From: Gammaproteobacteria bacterium
GTDB lineage: Bacteria; Pseudomonadota; Gammaproteobacteria; SZUA-152
Direction of reading: 5' to 3'
Length of the DNA: 39,717 bases
Assembly: GCA_022627515.1 (NCBI GenBank)
Contig: JAKEGK010000030.1
Span: forward strand, 1 to 39,717
Shown here piece after piece: positions 8,510-16,207 of this stretch; the stretch's first letter is position 1, and each line of letters starts with the position of its first letter. Made by a program: the position numbers and the translations under genes. The notes beneath the pieces were generated by a model. That model ran no database searches. It saw only the letters and a list, made by a program, of their open reading frames with translations, and was not told the origin of the DNA.

Positions 8510-9028
8510 TTAATAGATGCCAAACGCGCTGACATCCGTTCCCGACGTCCGGTTTTCCGCAACATGGTATTTCTTGATCGCAGCTTCGAGTTTTTGCTGC
8601 TCGGTGAGTGACATGCCGGAATGCAAATAACGTTCTGCGGCGCGGTACACGGCTTCCAGTTGCTTAACCAGATAATTCAGATTGAGGATGGTTTTGGCGA
8701 GCGCATGCCGGTCGTTATCGCTCTCCCGCATGGCTGCCGCCTGTGCAACCGCCTGGCTTAGCTCGTCGGCGGATATATGGACTGCATAATTGGAGGAATC
8801 AAAATTTCGGTAAGCCTTTGTGGCGCTGATAATTCCGCGATGAGCGGTGGTCGAGTGGCCGGAACGTAAATAAGCGTCACATGCGGTGAGTACTTTGGTC
8901 AATTCTTCGGACTGATCGTGCAGAGCAAACAGGCTTTTGGCAAGAAAATGCCGGTCATTACCTTGCCAGATCAGACGCTTGGCTTCCAAAAAAGCGCTGT
9001 CCAGTTCCGCCTTGCTTGGTTTTCCCAT
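8510..9028 (-). CDS. Unrecognised protein with two tandem copies of a ~65-residue domain
   Basis: I do not recognise a characterised family. The 172-aa form starting at ATG 9028 (MGKPSKAELD) is preferred, because the longer frame to 9139 would overlap the upstream CBS gene. The protein is an internal duplication offset by 81 residues. NDRHFLAK at 24-31 and NDRHALAK at 105-112 align, each followed by an amphipathic helix, an AYLRSG or RYLHSG motif and a short basic helix. There is no signal peptide or membrane segment, so a small soluble helical cytoplasmic protein is expected. It lies 67 bp downstream of the CBS-pair gene on the same strand and is probably transcribed with it. Function unknown. 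Confidence 0.75.
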   Translation of the reverse strand: MGKPSKAELDSAFLEAKRLIWQGNDRHFLAKSLFALHDQSEELTKVLTACDAYLRSGHSTTAHRGIISATKAYRNFDSSNYAVHISADELSQAVAQAAAMRESDNDRHALAKTILNLNYLVKQLEAVYRAAERYLHSGMSLTEQQKLEAAIKKYHVAENRTSGTDVSAFGIY

Positions 9029-9095
9029 CGGGAACCCCCGGATTGTGGAGATTTTCGATACTATGGCCTTATTTTGATTAATTACACCAAAATGG

Positions 9096-9545
9096 CTATT
9101 GGCGCAATTGTTTTTCCCGTTTTTGCTCGATGGCGACAATATTCACGATATCATCGAGCTCTGATATCACCACATCCAGCAGATCGTCCACAGTAACGAT
9201 TCCAATCAGTACATTCTCGTCGTTCACCACGGGTACGCGCCGGATACCCTTGCCGCGCATAAGTTTCAGCGTATCATAAACATGGCTGGATTCCCGAGCT
9301 GTTATCAGATCCGCTGACATGACATCCCCGGCCGAAACGGTATTAATATCTACTTCTTTTGAAAGCAGTTCGATCACAAGGTCACGATCAGTGACAATTC
9401 CGACAGGTATATTGCATTCGTTCTGTACTTCGGTAATGACAATTGACCCGACATGATGCTCGCGCATCAGTTGTGCGAGTTCGGTTATGGAAGTGTCCCT
9501 GTCAGCTATAACCACATCGCGATTGCATATTTCTCCGGTAAACAT
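9096..9545 (-). CDS. Stand-alone CBS-pair protein
   Basis: This 149-aa protein is made of two CBS motifs. The first spans ~5-65 (VVIADRDTSITELAQLM to GIVTDRDLVIEL) and the second ~75-135 (DLITARESSHVYDTLKLM to GIVTVDDLLDVVI). CBS pairs bind adenine nucleotides and regulate partner proteins. With no catalytic domain attached, this is probably an energy-status sensor acting in trans. The start at 9545 is supported by the strong Shine-Dalgarno GAGAGGAG about 8 nt upstream; the longer frame to 9686 is not. It follows the APH/P-loop gene (gap ~150 bp) and precedes the duplicated-domain gene. A possible FNR/ANR site lies upstream of this minus-strand group at 11325. Confidence 0.9.
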   Translation of the reverse strand: MFTGEICNRDVVIADRDTSITELAQLMREHHVGSIVITEVQNECNIPVGIVTDRDLVIELLSKEVDINTVSAGDVMSADLITARESSHVYDTLKLMRGKGIRRVPVVNDENVLIGIVTVDDLLDVVISELDDIVNIVAIEQKREKQLRQ

Positions 9546-9692
9546 GGGTTGGCTCCTCTCGGGTTGTGGGTTTTTATCATTCTGGTGAATGGCAGCAGCA
9601 GAACGTATTTTCATTATGCTGTTAACCGCTGCTTCAGTGTTGATTCCGGTCAATAAAAGCAATTGCAAGCTAATGCGCAAATACAAATTTGT

Positions 9693-11261
9693 TTATACAG
9701 ATTTTGGTTGTAAAAGGGCTAATTCACGCGCCAGATCCTTGATATCAATCGCCTGCCCGGTATTCACCGGTACAACGTACTGTTGTTCGTCATCAGTAAA
9801 AGGCTGCGCGGTTTCGAGCTGGCGCTCCAGTACCTGCAGGGTCGCCTCCGATACCTCAGTGGCCTGAAGCGCGCGGGTGGTAATACGCTGTTTCAGAATT
9901 TTTTCATCAGCGCGGCAGTCCAGAATAACGAATTTAACATTGTGTTCAGCGGCAAGCTGCCGGAACCTGTTGCGCTGCGCCTGCTGCAGAAACGTTGCAT
10001 CAACAATAACGTTCCAATTGTTGCGAAGAATATGGTCGGTGAGCGCAAATAATTTAGCGTAGGTTTTTTCACTGGCCTCCCTGGTATAAATACCACGGTC
10101 GACGGCTGAATCGCTTTTATCCGAAGGTTGCAGATTGAAGAGTCTTTTACGCTCCACGTCAGAGCGCAAGTGAATGGCAAATCCATACTGGAACAACTGT
10201 CTGACAATGGTGGTTTTACCGGAGCCTGACAATCCGTGTGTAAGCATGAGCAGCGGCTTGCCAATGTGGCGGAATTTATCCGCCATTTTTATGAAATGAT
10301 GATAGTTTGCCAAACCCTTTTGCCGTTGGGCCAGGTTGCAATCCGGTTGATTGGCGCGGATGATTTCCACCTTGGCGCGCACCATGGCGCGGTACGCCAG
10401 ATAAAAACGCAGACAACTTAATCCATCATAGTCGCCGGTCAGGGTTAAATAATCGTTGAGAAAATGCGCGGCAAGATCCTCCCGTCCCCGCGCGAACAGG
10501 TCCATGACCAGGAAAGCAACTTCACTGATTACGTCGATCCACCGGAAGTCGGGATTAAACTCGATGCAATCAAAAGGCATGATCCTGTTTTTGAAAATGG
10601 CGATGTTGCCAAGATGCAGATCGCCATGACACTCGCGGACAAAGCCGTTTTTTTTACGCGTTACCAGTTGAACCGCGATTCTGGAAAACTCGGCGTTATT
10701 CCAGGTTTCTAGTTCGTCAAGAGCCTGAATATCCGGCTGTTCCGTTAAAAACCGCCGGCAATGCTGGTAATTGTCGCCAGTGGTCTGATGGATGACGGCT
10801 GGTTCGCCATATCGGGTATCCGGAGCGGCGCGTTTTATATTGCGATGGAAATTTGCGATAATTGCCGCAAGATCCTGAACGTGTTCCAGGGTAAGCTGGT
10901 GCTGCTCAATCAAAACATCCAGCTGCTGGTCACGGTCAAACTGGTGTAAGCGAACGGCGTACTCAATAGCTGGTCCCTTGCCGTTAATGGCTATTCCGGA
11001 TGTATCCCGGGTGATTGCCGCTACATCTATGTAAAGTTCCGGCGCGAGGCGTTTATTAAGACGCAATTCTTCGAAGCAATAGAACTTTCGTTTCTCAAGC
11101 GTCGTAAAATCCACAAAGCCGAGGTCGACGGGTTTTTTTACCTTGTACACGATTTTACCGGTGAGCAATACCCAGGAAATATGTGTTTCTATGACCTGGA
11201 CATGTGAAACGCCATGCAGGTGACAGAGGGACCGCTTCAGCGAGTTGATAAAATCAGGCAT
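9693..11261 (-). CDS. APH-like kinase fused to P-loop AAA/zeta-toxin-like ATPase
   Basis: This 522-aa bifunctional protein has an N-terminal aminoglycoside-phosphotransferase-like fold with CHGDLHLGN (HGD at 212-214) and MPFDCIEFN as the metal-binding Asp region. The C-terminal P-loop NTPase domain has Walker A GLSGSGKTT (343-351), and the later VIVDATFLQ resembles small-molecule kinases of the zeta/PNKP type. This fusion is widespread in proteobacteria and is usually annotated as AAA family ATPase or gluconate-kinase-like. Its substrates are unknown and resistance should not be inferred. It is divergent from the L,D-transpeptidase gene. The perfect FNR/ANR-type box at 11325-11338 lies about 29.5 bp (class II distance) from CATATT on the minus strand, which could serve as its -10. 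Confidence 0.87.
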   Translation of the reverse strand: MPDFINSLKRSLCHLHGVSHVQVIETHISWVLLTGKIVYKVKKPVDLGFVDFTTLEKRKFYCFEELRLNKRLAPELYIDVAAITRDTSGIAINGKGPAIEYAVRLHQFDRDQQLDVLIEQHQLTLEHVQDLAAIIANFHRNIKRAAPDTRYGEPAVIHQTTGDNYQHCRRFLTEQPDIQALDELETWNNAEFSRIAVQLVTRKKNGFVRECHGDLHLGNIAIFKNRIMPFDCIEFNPDFRWIDVISEVAFLVMDLFARGREDLAAHFLNDYLTLTGDYDGLSCLRFYLAYRAMVRAKVEIIRANQPDCNLAQRQKGLANYHHFIKMADKFRHIGKPLLMLTHGLSGSGKTTIVRQLFQYGFAIHLRSDVERKRLFNLQPSDKSDSAVDRGIYTREASEKTYAKLFALTDHILRNNWNVIVDATFLQQAQRNRFRQLAAEHNVKFVILDCRADEKILKQRITTRALQATEVSEATLQVLERQLETAQPFTDDEQQYVVPVNTGQAIDIKDLARELALLQPKSV

Positions 11262-11324
11262 TGTGCCGGAATGAAGGATTGATTTGCAGTATAGTTAATA
11301 TGCCATTGCCGCGATTTTGGCGTG

Positions 11325-11338
11325 TTGATGCACATCAA
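11325..11338. promoter_or_regulatory. Perfect FNR/ANR/DNR-type box between APH/P-loop and L,D-transpeptidase genes
   Basis: TTGATGCACATCAA matches the consensus TTGATNNNNATCAA at all ten defined bases. Toward the minus strand its centre lies 29.5 bp from CATATT (11302-11297), a class II arrangement for the gene starting at 11261. Toward the plus strand, no -10 at that spacing was found for the gene at 11384. Confidence 0.6.
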
Positions 11339-11383
11339 GATTTTGGCTGGACATCGGCTGATTCGTGTAGGCAATATAGAGAT

Positions 11384-12358
11384 ATGAAACAAGTTTTTAT
11401 CCTGTTAATAGGGATATTTTTACTGGCGAACCAGGATTCGAAGGCAAGCAGTTTTACATTACCAGTGAATGGCGATAATGTCGTTGGTTTCCTGCAATAT
11501 CAGGTGGTATCCGGCACGGAAACCCTGCTGGATGTCGCGCGCCGCTATAACGTCGGCTATAAGGAAATTGTGGACGCAAATCCCGGTGTCAATCCCTGGC
11601 TGCCGGGTGACGGGAAACGAATCACTATTCCCAGTCAATTTATTTTACCGCCTAAACCCTGGGAAGGCGTGGTGGTTAACCTGCCCGAGATGCGCCTTTA
11701 TTATTTTCCGCCCACCACCCAGTTTTCTGACCGGCGGGTTTTTACGGTGCCGTTAAGTATTGGCAAAATCAACTGGAGCACGCCGACGGGAAATTACCGC
11801 GTCAAGGAAAAAATCAAACATCCGTCATGGACGGTGCCGGAATCCGTTATTGCAGAGAACGGTCTGGAGCGTTATGGGAATCGCCGCGTCATTCCGCCGC
11901 TCGACGAGGAAAATCCATTAGGGGCATATGCTATTTTGTTAAACGAAGCAGGTTATTTAATTCATGGCACCAATAAGCCATATAGCATCGGCATGCGGGT
12001 AAGCCACGGCTGTTTACGCCTGTATCCTGAGGATATTGAAATGCTGTTTGATTACATTGAACGGGATATGCCGATACGCATCATCAATCAACCATACAAG
12101 GTCGGTACTCGGCAAAATGCCGTTTATGTGGAGATGCACAAGTTACTTGACGAGGATGTGAATAGACACCGAACGAATATTACGCCCGCGATCAGCGAAA
12201 TCATCCGCCAGATACCGGGACTCAGCATTCCGAAAACTGTGTGGCGTCACCTGGATCAAATAATATCCGATGCCTCCGGTCTACCCACTCCTTTGCTGAA
12301 GTTGCCCCAGCCTGAAGTCGTGCCTCAGACCCAAGCGGGTAAAATCAGCCGCAAATAA
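11384..12358 (+). CDS. L,D-transpeptidase with LysM domain (ErfK/YbiS/YcfS/YnhG-type)
   Basis: This 324-aa periplasmic enzyme starts at ATG 11384, which gives a clean signal peptide (MKQVFILLIG to QDSKASS). The longer frame from 11261 would not. A LysM peptidoglycan-binding motif spans about 38-84 (GTETLLDVARRYNVGYKEI to GKRITIP). The YkuD catalytic domain runs from ~95 to 235, with His194 in IHGT and the catalytic SHGCLRLYP (His208, Cys210). In E. coli this architecture belongs to enzymes that attach Braun lipoprotein to peptidoglycan or make 3-3 crosslinks. A lipoprotein with a C-terminal lysine is encoded convergently 35 bp away, which favours the attachment role. Which reaction dominates is inference. 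Confidence 0.93.
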   Translation: MKQVFILLIGIFLLANQDSKASSFTLPVNGDNVVGFLQYQVVSGTETLLDVARRYNVGYKEIVDANPGVNPWLPGDGKRITIPSQFILPPKPWEGVVVNLPEMRLYYFPPTTQFSDRRVFTVPLSIGKINWSTPTGNYRVKEKIKHPSWTVPESVIAENGLERYGNRRVIPPLDEENPLGAYAILLNEAGYLIHGTNKPYSIGMRVSHGCLRLYPEDIEMLFDYIERDMPIRIINQPYKVGTRQNAVYVEMHKLLDEDVNRHRTNITPAISEIIRQIPGLSIPKTVWRHLDQIISDASGLPTPLLKLPQPEVVPQTQAGKISRK

Positions 12359-12393
12359 TGATTAACCGTCAAACTGCTGCTTGATTAGCCCGG

Positions 12394-12714
12394 CTATTTC
12401 GCCATGGATTTTTCAAACATTTTTTCGGATTGAGCCGCCGCGTCCCTGGCCAGCGTCTTTGCTTCCCGGGCTTCTTTTAGAGCCTGATCCGCTGTGGATT
12501 GCGCGCCGTTAGCTGCGGATAAAGCCTGATTGGCCTTTGCCAGCGCCTCGTCAGCTTTTTGTTCCGCGCGCATGGCGATGGCTTTAGCTTCATCAGCACT
12601 GGCTTGCGCTGATTTAACCGCTGTTTCGAGTTCCGTATTTTGTCCGGTTGTCGTGCAGCCAATGAGCAACATTGCCGCCAGGCCGTTTGCGATGATTATT
12701 CGAGCGGTTTTCAT
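12394..12714 (-). CDS. Lpp/OprI-like alanine-rich coiled-coil outer-membrane lipoprotein
   Basis: This 106-aa protein has a lipoprotein signal peptide with lipobox LIGC (Cys20). The mature part of ~87 residues is Ala-rich with regular heptads (AKSAQASADEAKAIAMRA and on), typical of the trimeric alanine-zipper of Braun-type lipoproteins. It ends in EKSMAK, with a C-terminal lysine, the residue L,D-transpeptidases couple to diaminopimelate in E. coli Lpp. Mature E. coli Lpp is 58 residues, so this one would span a wider periplasmic gap. The start has a strong GAGGAGG Shine-Dalgarno. The +2 residue after the lipid cysteine is Thr, not Asp, consistent with outer-membrane sorting. It converges on the L,D-transpeptidase gene. 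Confidence 0.85.
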   Translation of the reverse strand: MKTARIIIANGLAAMLLIGCTTTGQNTELETAVKSAQASADEAKAIAMRAEQKADEALAKANQALSAANGAQSTADQALKEAREAKTLARDAAAQSEKMFEKSMAK

Positions 12715-12796
12715 GTTTGTAACCTCCTCAGTGTTAGAGTTTTTCCATTTTTATAACGTGGCGTATTTATACCGGTTAATTTATGGCGCAGCAACT

Positions 12797-12828
12797 ATGA
12801 TTCATTGACGAATGACCATGATTCATTG
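12797..12828. repeat. Two 11-bp direct repeats, 21-bp period, upstream of the Lpp-like gene
   Basis: ATGATTCATTG occurs at 12797-12807 and again at 12818-12828, exactly 21 bp (two helical turns) apart. They lie between the Lpp-like start (12714) and a possible TACAAT -10 (12840-12835 on the minus strand). The same-face spacing suggests an operator for a repressor. Confidence 0.4.
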
Positions 12829-12881
12829 GTTGATATTGTAGCTGATCATTGCCAGACACCCTATGACTAGCTAAATGTTTG

Positions 12882-12895
12882 TTGATGCATATCAA
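12882..12895. promoter_or_regulatory. Perfect FNR/ANR/DNR-type box upstream of the Lpp-like gene
   Basis: TTGATGCATATCAA matches all ten defined bases of TTGATNNNNATCAA. If TACAAT at 12840-12835 (minus strand) is the -10 of the lipoprotein gene, the box is centred near -60.5, a class I position. The qseB-like gene starts 460 bp away on the other side. Confidence 0.55.
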
Positions 12896-13220
12896 CAGTC
12901 TGGGACTGTGGTCATTCTCCAAAAATGGGCAAGTGCTTAGCTATAGTCATGCTGGTTAAACGAGCTGGTTAATAAAAAAACAGCGCACTCAAACGAATAT
13001 TAGCCTCGATTCCGCGTATCAGAATATATCGCGCCAGGTATTTGCCTCAAACGTTTTGCGTCGAACAGTCTTGCAATTTTCTCCCAGGGCACTGTTCAAC
13101 AAAATATAAAGTAACAAAAGGGAACGGATTAAACCACAAATAAGTTCTTGGAAATCAAGAATTTTAAATATGTGTAAAAGTGTCGTTTATACATCGCTGA
13201 ATCTCCGCGGCGTTGGCACA

Positions 13221-13248
13221 TTGGCCGCGACATTGGTTATGATATAAA
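13221..13248 (+). promoter_or_regulatory. Possible sigma-70-like promoter of the qseBC-like operon
   Basis: TTGGCC (13221-13226) and TATAAA (13243-13248) are separated by 16 bp, about 105 bp upstream of the response-regulator start. The match is moderate and was found by eye. Confidence 0.3.
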
Positions 13249-13352
13249 CCTGTTAGAACTGAGATAAGCAGGCCGGCATGAAGGGCAAGCGTGTTTTGCG
13301 GCAACGATAATAAGCGCTAACCAGTATCCAAAAAAATAAGGATAAAAAAGTC

Positions 13353-14015
13353 ATGAGACTACTACTTGTAGAAGACAATGAAAGTATCGGTAAAGGGATT
13401 CATTCGGGATTATCACAAGCCGGTTACGCGGTCGATTGGGTGAAGGACGGCATCACGGCGCAATCAGCATTGTCCAATGAAGCGTATGATATCGCGGTGC
13501 TGGATTTGGGATTGCCGCAGCAGTCCGGTTTGGATGTGTTGGCGGATTTAAGGGCAAAAGGCAATGCGGTGCCGGTATTGATTCTTACCGCACGGGATAC
13601 TGTCAATGACCGCATCATCGGGCTGGATCACGGTGCTGATGATTACATGGTAAAGCCATTTGACCTTGATGAGCTTAACGCGCGGATCAGAGCGATCCTG
13701 CGCCGCAGCAGCGGCAGATCCAATCCGAAAATCGTTCATGGTGATATCGAAATTGATCCGGCTTCGCATACGGTGACCAAGGCAGGCGAGGTTGTTGATC
13801 TGCCGCCACGCGCATTCGCCATTCTGCAAACTTTGCTGGAAAACGCCGGCCGCGTGATGTCGCGCACGCGCCTTGAGGAAAGCATGTACTCCTGGAAGGA
13901 TGAGATCGAAAGCAACGCCGTGGAGGTTCACATTCATACCATCCGCAAAAAACTCGGCAGCGAATTGATCCGGACTATCCGCGGCGTCGGTTATATCGTG
14001 GATAAACCTAAATGA
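13353..14015 (+). CDS. qseB: OmpR/PhoB-family response regulator, QseB/PmrA-like
   Basis: This 220-aa protein has a receiver domain (1-115) with the acidic pair in VEDNE, phospho-acceptor Asp51 in VLDLGLP, Thr in LTARD and Lys in VKPFDLDEL. A winged-helix DNA-binding domain follows (~125-218) with the VEVHIHTIRKKLG recognition helix and a terminal IRTIRGVGY. The ATG has AAGGAT upstream. It overlaps the next gene by 4 bp (ATGA), so the pair is translationally coupled. Resemblance is closest to QseB/PmrA/TctD-type regulators; the exact signal and regulon are not known from the sequence. Confidence 0.92.
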   Translation: MRLLLVEDNESIGKGIHSGLSQAGYAVDWVKDGITAQSALSNEAYDIAVLDLGLPQQSGLDVLADLRAKGNAVPVLILTARDTVNDRIIGLDHGADDYMVKPFDLDELNARIRAILRRSSGRSNPKIVHGDIEIDPASHTVTKAGEVVDLPPRAFAILQTLLENAGRVMSRTRLEESMYSWKDEIESNAVEVHIHTIRKKLGSELIRTIRGVGYIVDKPK

Positions 14016-15385
14016 ATATCTCGATTCGTAAACGGCTGCTGTTTAGTCTGTTGTCGTTGATTACCGTCGCTTCTGTTTTTACCTTAACCAAGAACTATTT
14101 TGATACACGCGAGGAAATCCAGGAACTGCTGGACGCGGAGCTGGCCGAGTCCGCGCGCGTGCTGCTGGAAATCAGCGCTCATGAATTATATGAGCAGATA
14201 GCCTACGAAGCGCAGCGGGAAAGCGGCGGCGTATCAGAGCATATCAACACGCACATTCACAAATACCAGCAGGAGATTGATTTCCAGATCTGGACCGCCA
14301 ATGGGCGTCTGGCTGTACGCTCCGAGTATGCGCCCACCGACATCCTGATCGACAAGGACGAAGTGTTTGGCGACAGAATGGTAAACGGGGAACGATGGCG
14401 TGTTTATTCGGTATCGGATGAGCACAAAACCATTCGTGTGCAGGTCGGACACCCCTATGCCGCACGGGACAGTTTGAGCAGCAGCATATCCATTCGCCTC
14501 ATCACTTCCTTTGGAATTATTCTGCCGTTAATGGCGGTATTGATTTTTGTGACTGTCGGACACGCCATGCAGCCGCTGAAAAACATTGCCAGACAAATCG
14601 AAAACCGCCGCTTTGATAATCTCCAGCCTGTGGATACGGCGCACGTGCCTTTCGAAGCCTTGCCGATGGTGAACGCGTTGAATTCACTGTTTAAACGCTT
14701 GCAAAACGCCTTTGATGAAATTGTATTGTTTACTTCCAATGCGGCGCACGAATTGAGAACGCCTCTGGCGGCCCAAAAAGTTCACGCCCAGTTAGCCATG
14801 CAGGCCAGGGATGACAAGACGCGCAATGAGGCATTGAAAGAAGTCGTGAATAGTATCGATCGCGCAACACATATGGTGGAGCAGTTGTTGACGTTGTCCA
14901 GGCTCGATCCCGAAGGCAGTCTGTGCAGCGGCAAAAACGCCAATCTATGTCATGTCGCGGAAGAACAAATGTCCGAAATCGGGATAACCGCGTTGGCAAA
15001 GAATATTGATTTAAGCCTGGAGGCTCCGAAGGATTGCCTGGTCCAGGGTGAACCCGTAATGATCGGTATATTAATACGCAATCTGGTGGAAAATGCCATT
15101 CGTTATACACCGGCTGGCGGCACAGTGACTGTGACAATTACCGAAGAACACCGGCACCGGCACTTGATTGTTGAAGACAGCGGGCCGGGTATTCCGGAAA
15201 CGGAATACGAAAAAGTTTTCAAAAGGTTTTACCGCGTGAATGAAGGGAATAATGAAGGGACAGGCCTGGGGCTCGCGATGGTGCAACGCATTATCGAAAT
15301 TCACCGGGCGGCAATTCAGTTTGGAAAATCACGTTATGGAGGATTAAAAGTCGATGTGTGTTTTGCGCAAGCGCAAACCGCATAG
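14012..15385 (+). CDS. qseC: Sensor histidine kinase, QseC-like
   Basis: This 457-aa membrane kinase has a first membrane segment at ~8-26, a periplasmic sensor loop to ~160, a second segment at ~162-183, a HAMP-like linker and a HisKA domain with His246 in SNAAHELRTPLAA. The HATPase domain shows the N box (LVENAIRYTP), the G1 box (DSGPGIP), the F box (FKRFYRV) and the G2 box (GTGLGLAMV). His246 is the same position as in E. coli QseC (449 aa). The partner is the regulator overlapping it upstream. The stimulus is unknown; QseC ligands should not be assumed. Confidence 0.9.
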   Translation: MNISIRKRLLFSLLSLITVASVFTLTKNYFDTREEIQELLDAELAESARVLLEISAHELYEQIAYEAQRESGGVSEHINTHIHKYQQEIDFQIWTANGRLAVRSEYAPTDILIDKDEVFGDRMVNGERWRVYSVSDEHKTIRVQVGHPYAARDSLSSSISIRLITSFGIILPLMAVLIFVTVGHAMQPLKNIARQIENRRFDNLQPVDTAHVPFEALPMVNALNSLFKRLQNAFDEIVLFTSNAAHELRTPLAAQKVHAQLAMQARDDKTRNEALKEVVNSIDRATHMVEQLLTLSRLDPEGSLCSGKNANLCHVAEEQMSEIGITALAKNIDLSLEAPKDCLVQGEPVMIGILIRNLVENAIRYTPAGGTVTVTITEEHRHRHLIVEDSGPGIPETEYEKVFKRFYRVNEGNNEGTGLGLAMVQRIIEIHRAAIQFGKSRYGGLKVDVCFAQAQTA

Positions 15386-15406
15386 CAATTTGCCGGCAAA
15401 AATCCG

Positions 15407-15766
15407 TTATAGGCAGTTTGATCCCAGTAAACCGCCGGCCGCGCTGCCGGCGGCATTCCATACCATATCCGGATAGCTATAAAGCGTTCCTTTTTTGCGC
15501 TTGTCATAGCTTTCTTTCGCGGCTCCCAGAGTCAGGGTCACGCTAAAACCGATCAATGCCGCATCACAGTTTTCCCGTCCGTCATCTTTGGCTGCCTTGG
15601 CGATTGCCGCGCTTACTGCTGTAGTCAATAGAAAGTGCGCGTATTTGTCTTTGGCAAACCAGTCATCGGCAGCATTATTTTTTTGCTGCGCCGCGCATCC
15701 ATGTAATATGGCCAACAACAGGACTAGAAAAAGTGTGAAAAACGCGCTTGAGATATCGTGCTTCAA
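15407..15766 (-). CDS. YfiM-like (DUF2279) small lipoprotein
   Basis: This 119-aa protein has a lipoprotein signal peptide with lipobox LHGC (Cys24). The mature part resembles the DUF2279/YfiM family, with DDWFAKDKYAHFLLTTAVSAAI, then GAAKESYDKRKKGT, then DMVWNAAGSAAGGLLG. The start is TTG at 15766 with GGAG six bases upstream; no in-frame ATG exists. Function in the family is unknown, and location is predicted to be an envelope membrane. The gene is convergent with the qseC-like gene, 21 bp from it. Confidence 0.72.
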   Translation of the reverse strand: MKHDISSAFFTLFLVLLLAILHGCAAQQKNNAADDWFAKDKYAHFLLTTAVSAAIAKAAKDDGRENCDAALIGFSVTLTLGAAKESYDKRKKGTLYSYPDMVWNAAGSAAGGLLGSNCL

Positions 15767-16101
15767 TATTGGCTCCGGAATTGTGACGGTGATTAGACTG
15801 ACCTATGCAAATTCAGAACGCGGACCGTGATTCTCTTCCATAATTGAGTGTAATCCACCGCCGATTAGTTCATAAGAGCGGCATTCCCGGCGATGTGCTC
15901 CATCGCCAGACGGGCGTATGTAACGCCAAAATAACTTACGATGTAGTTTTTTTAGTTAAACGCCGCCATTTGTCATTTGAGTGTCATCATCCCGCGTTAT
16001 GGTATGTTACTCATTTACATCAATAGGGTCCCCCCGCAAGTGATAAGGAAAGACTTTTGGTGTGCCATGGAAGGCGCTCTTAACAAAGCTCTAAATAAGT
16101 C

Positions 16102-16140
16102 CTTATTGATAGGCTCTTATTAATAGGTTCTTATTGGTAG
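16102..16140 (+). repeat. Three 14-bp tandem repeats (CTTATTNNTAG core)
   Basis: Units start at 16102, 16116 and 16130: CTTATTGATAGG, CTTATTAATAGG and CTTATTGGTAG, each offset by exactly 14 bp. Variation is limited to the two bases after CTTATT. Confidence 0.7.
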
Positions 16141-16161
16141 TTAATGGGTGTAACTGTTACA

Positions 16162-16194
16162 GGCCGAAGATTTCCCCATCTTCGGCCATTTTTG
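16162..16194 (+). terminator. Strong intrinsic terminator, plus-strand orientation
   Basis: GGCCGAAGAT (16162-16171) pairs perfectly with ATCTTCGGCC (16178-16187) around the loop TTCCCC, followed by ATTTTTG. On the minus strand no U-run follows, so it is not an obvious terminator for pgaCD. Confidence 0.85.
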
Positions 16195-16207
16195 TTTATG
16201 CTGAAAA

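Larger units (their letters stand above)
12715..13352. other. Long intergenic region between the Lpp-like and qseB-like genes
   Basis: This 638-bp gap lies between divergent genes. It holds a pair of 11-bp direct repeats (12797-12828), a perfect FNR-type box (12882-12895), and a possible -35/-10 near 13221-13248 for the response-regulator gene. Beyond these the region is AT-rich and I see no ORF, RNA fold or repeat family in it. Confidence 0.5.
16005..16195 (+). ncRNA. Candidate small RNA ending in an intrinsic terminator
   Basis: A perfect GC-rich terminator (16162-16194) with a plus-strand U-run has no plus-strand gene upstream for 800 bp, the nearest being qseC ending at 15385. A possible promoter starts with TTGAGT at 15977-15982, but the -10 (TGGTAT or TATGTT, 16000-16008) is poor. 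The putative transcript carries three tandem CTTATTNNTAG units in a region with little secondary structure, plus a C-rich terminator loop. It would be transcribed convergent to the pga operon's 3' end. The 5' end is a guess. Confidence 0.3.
15767..16207. other. Intergenic region with orphan transcript signals
   Basis: This 441-bp gap lies between the DUF2279 gene and the 3' end of the pgaCD gene, both on the minus strand. It holds three 14-nt tandem repeats and a strong intrinsic terminator oriented for a plus-strand transcript that no annotated gene accounts for. No long ORF is present. Confidence 0.5.

Noticed and set aside
15831-16207. c-di-GMP (GEMM) riboswitch in the gap next to the pga operon
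   Set aside because: I looked for the conserved GEMM segments and did not find them; also the region lies downstream of the pga genes, not upstream.
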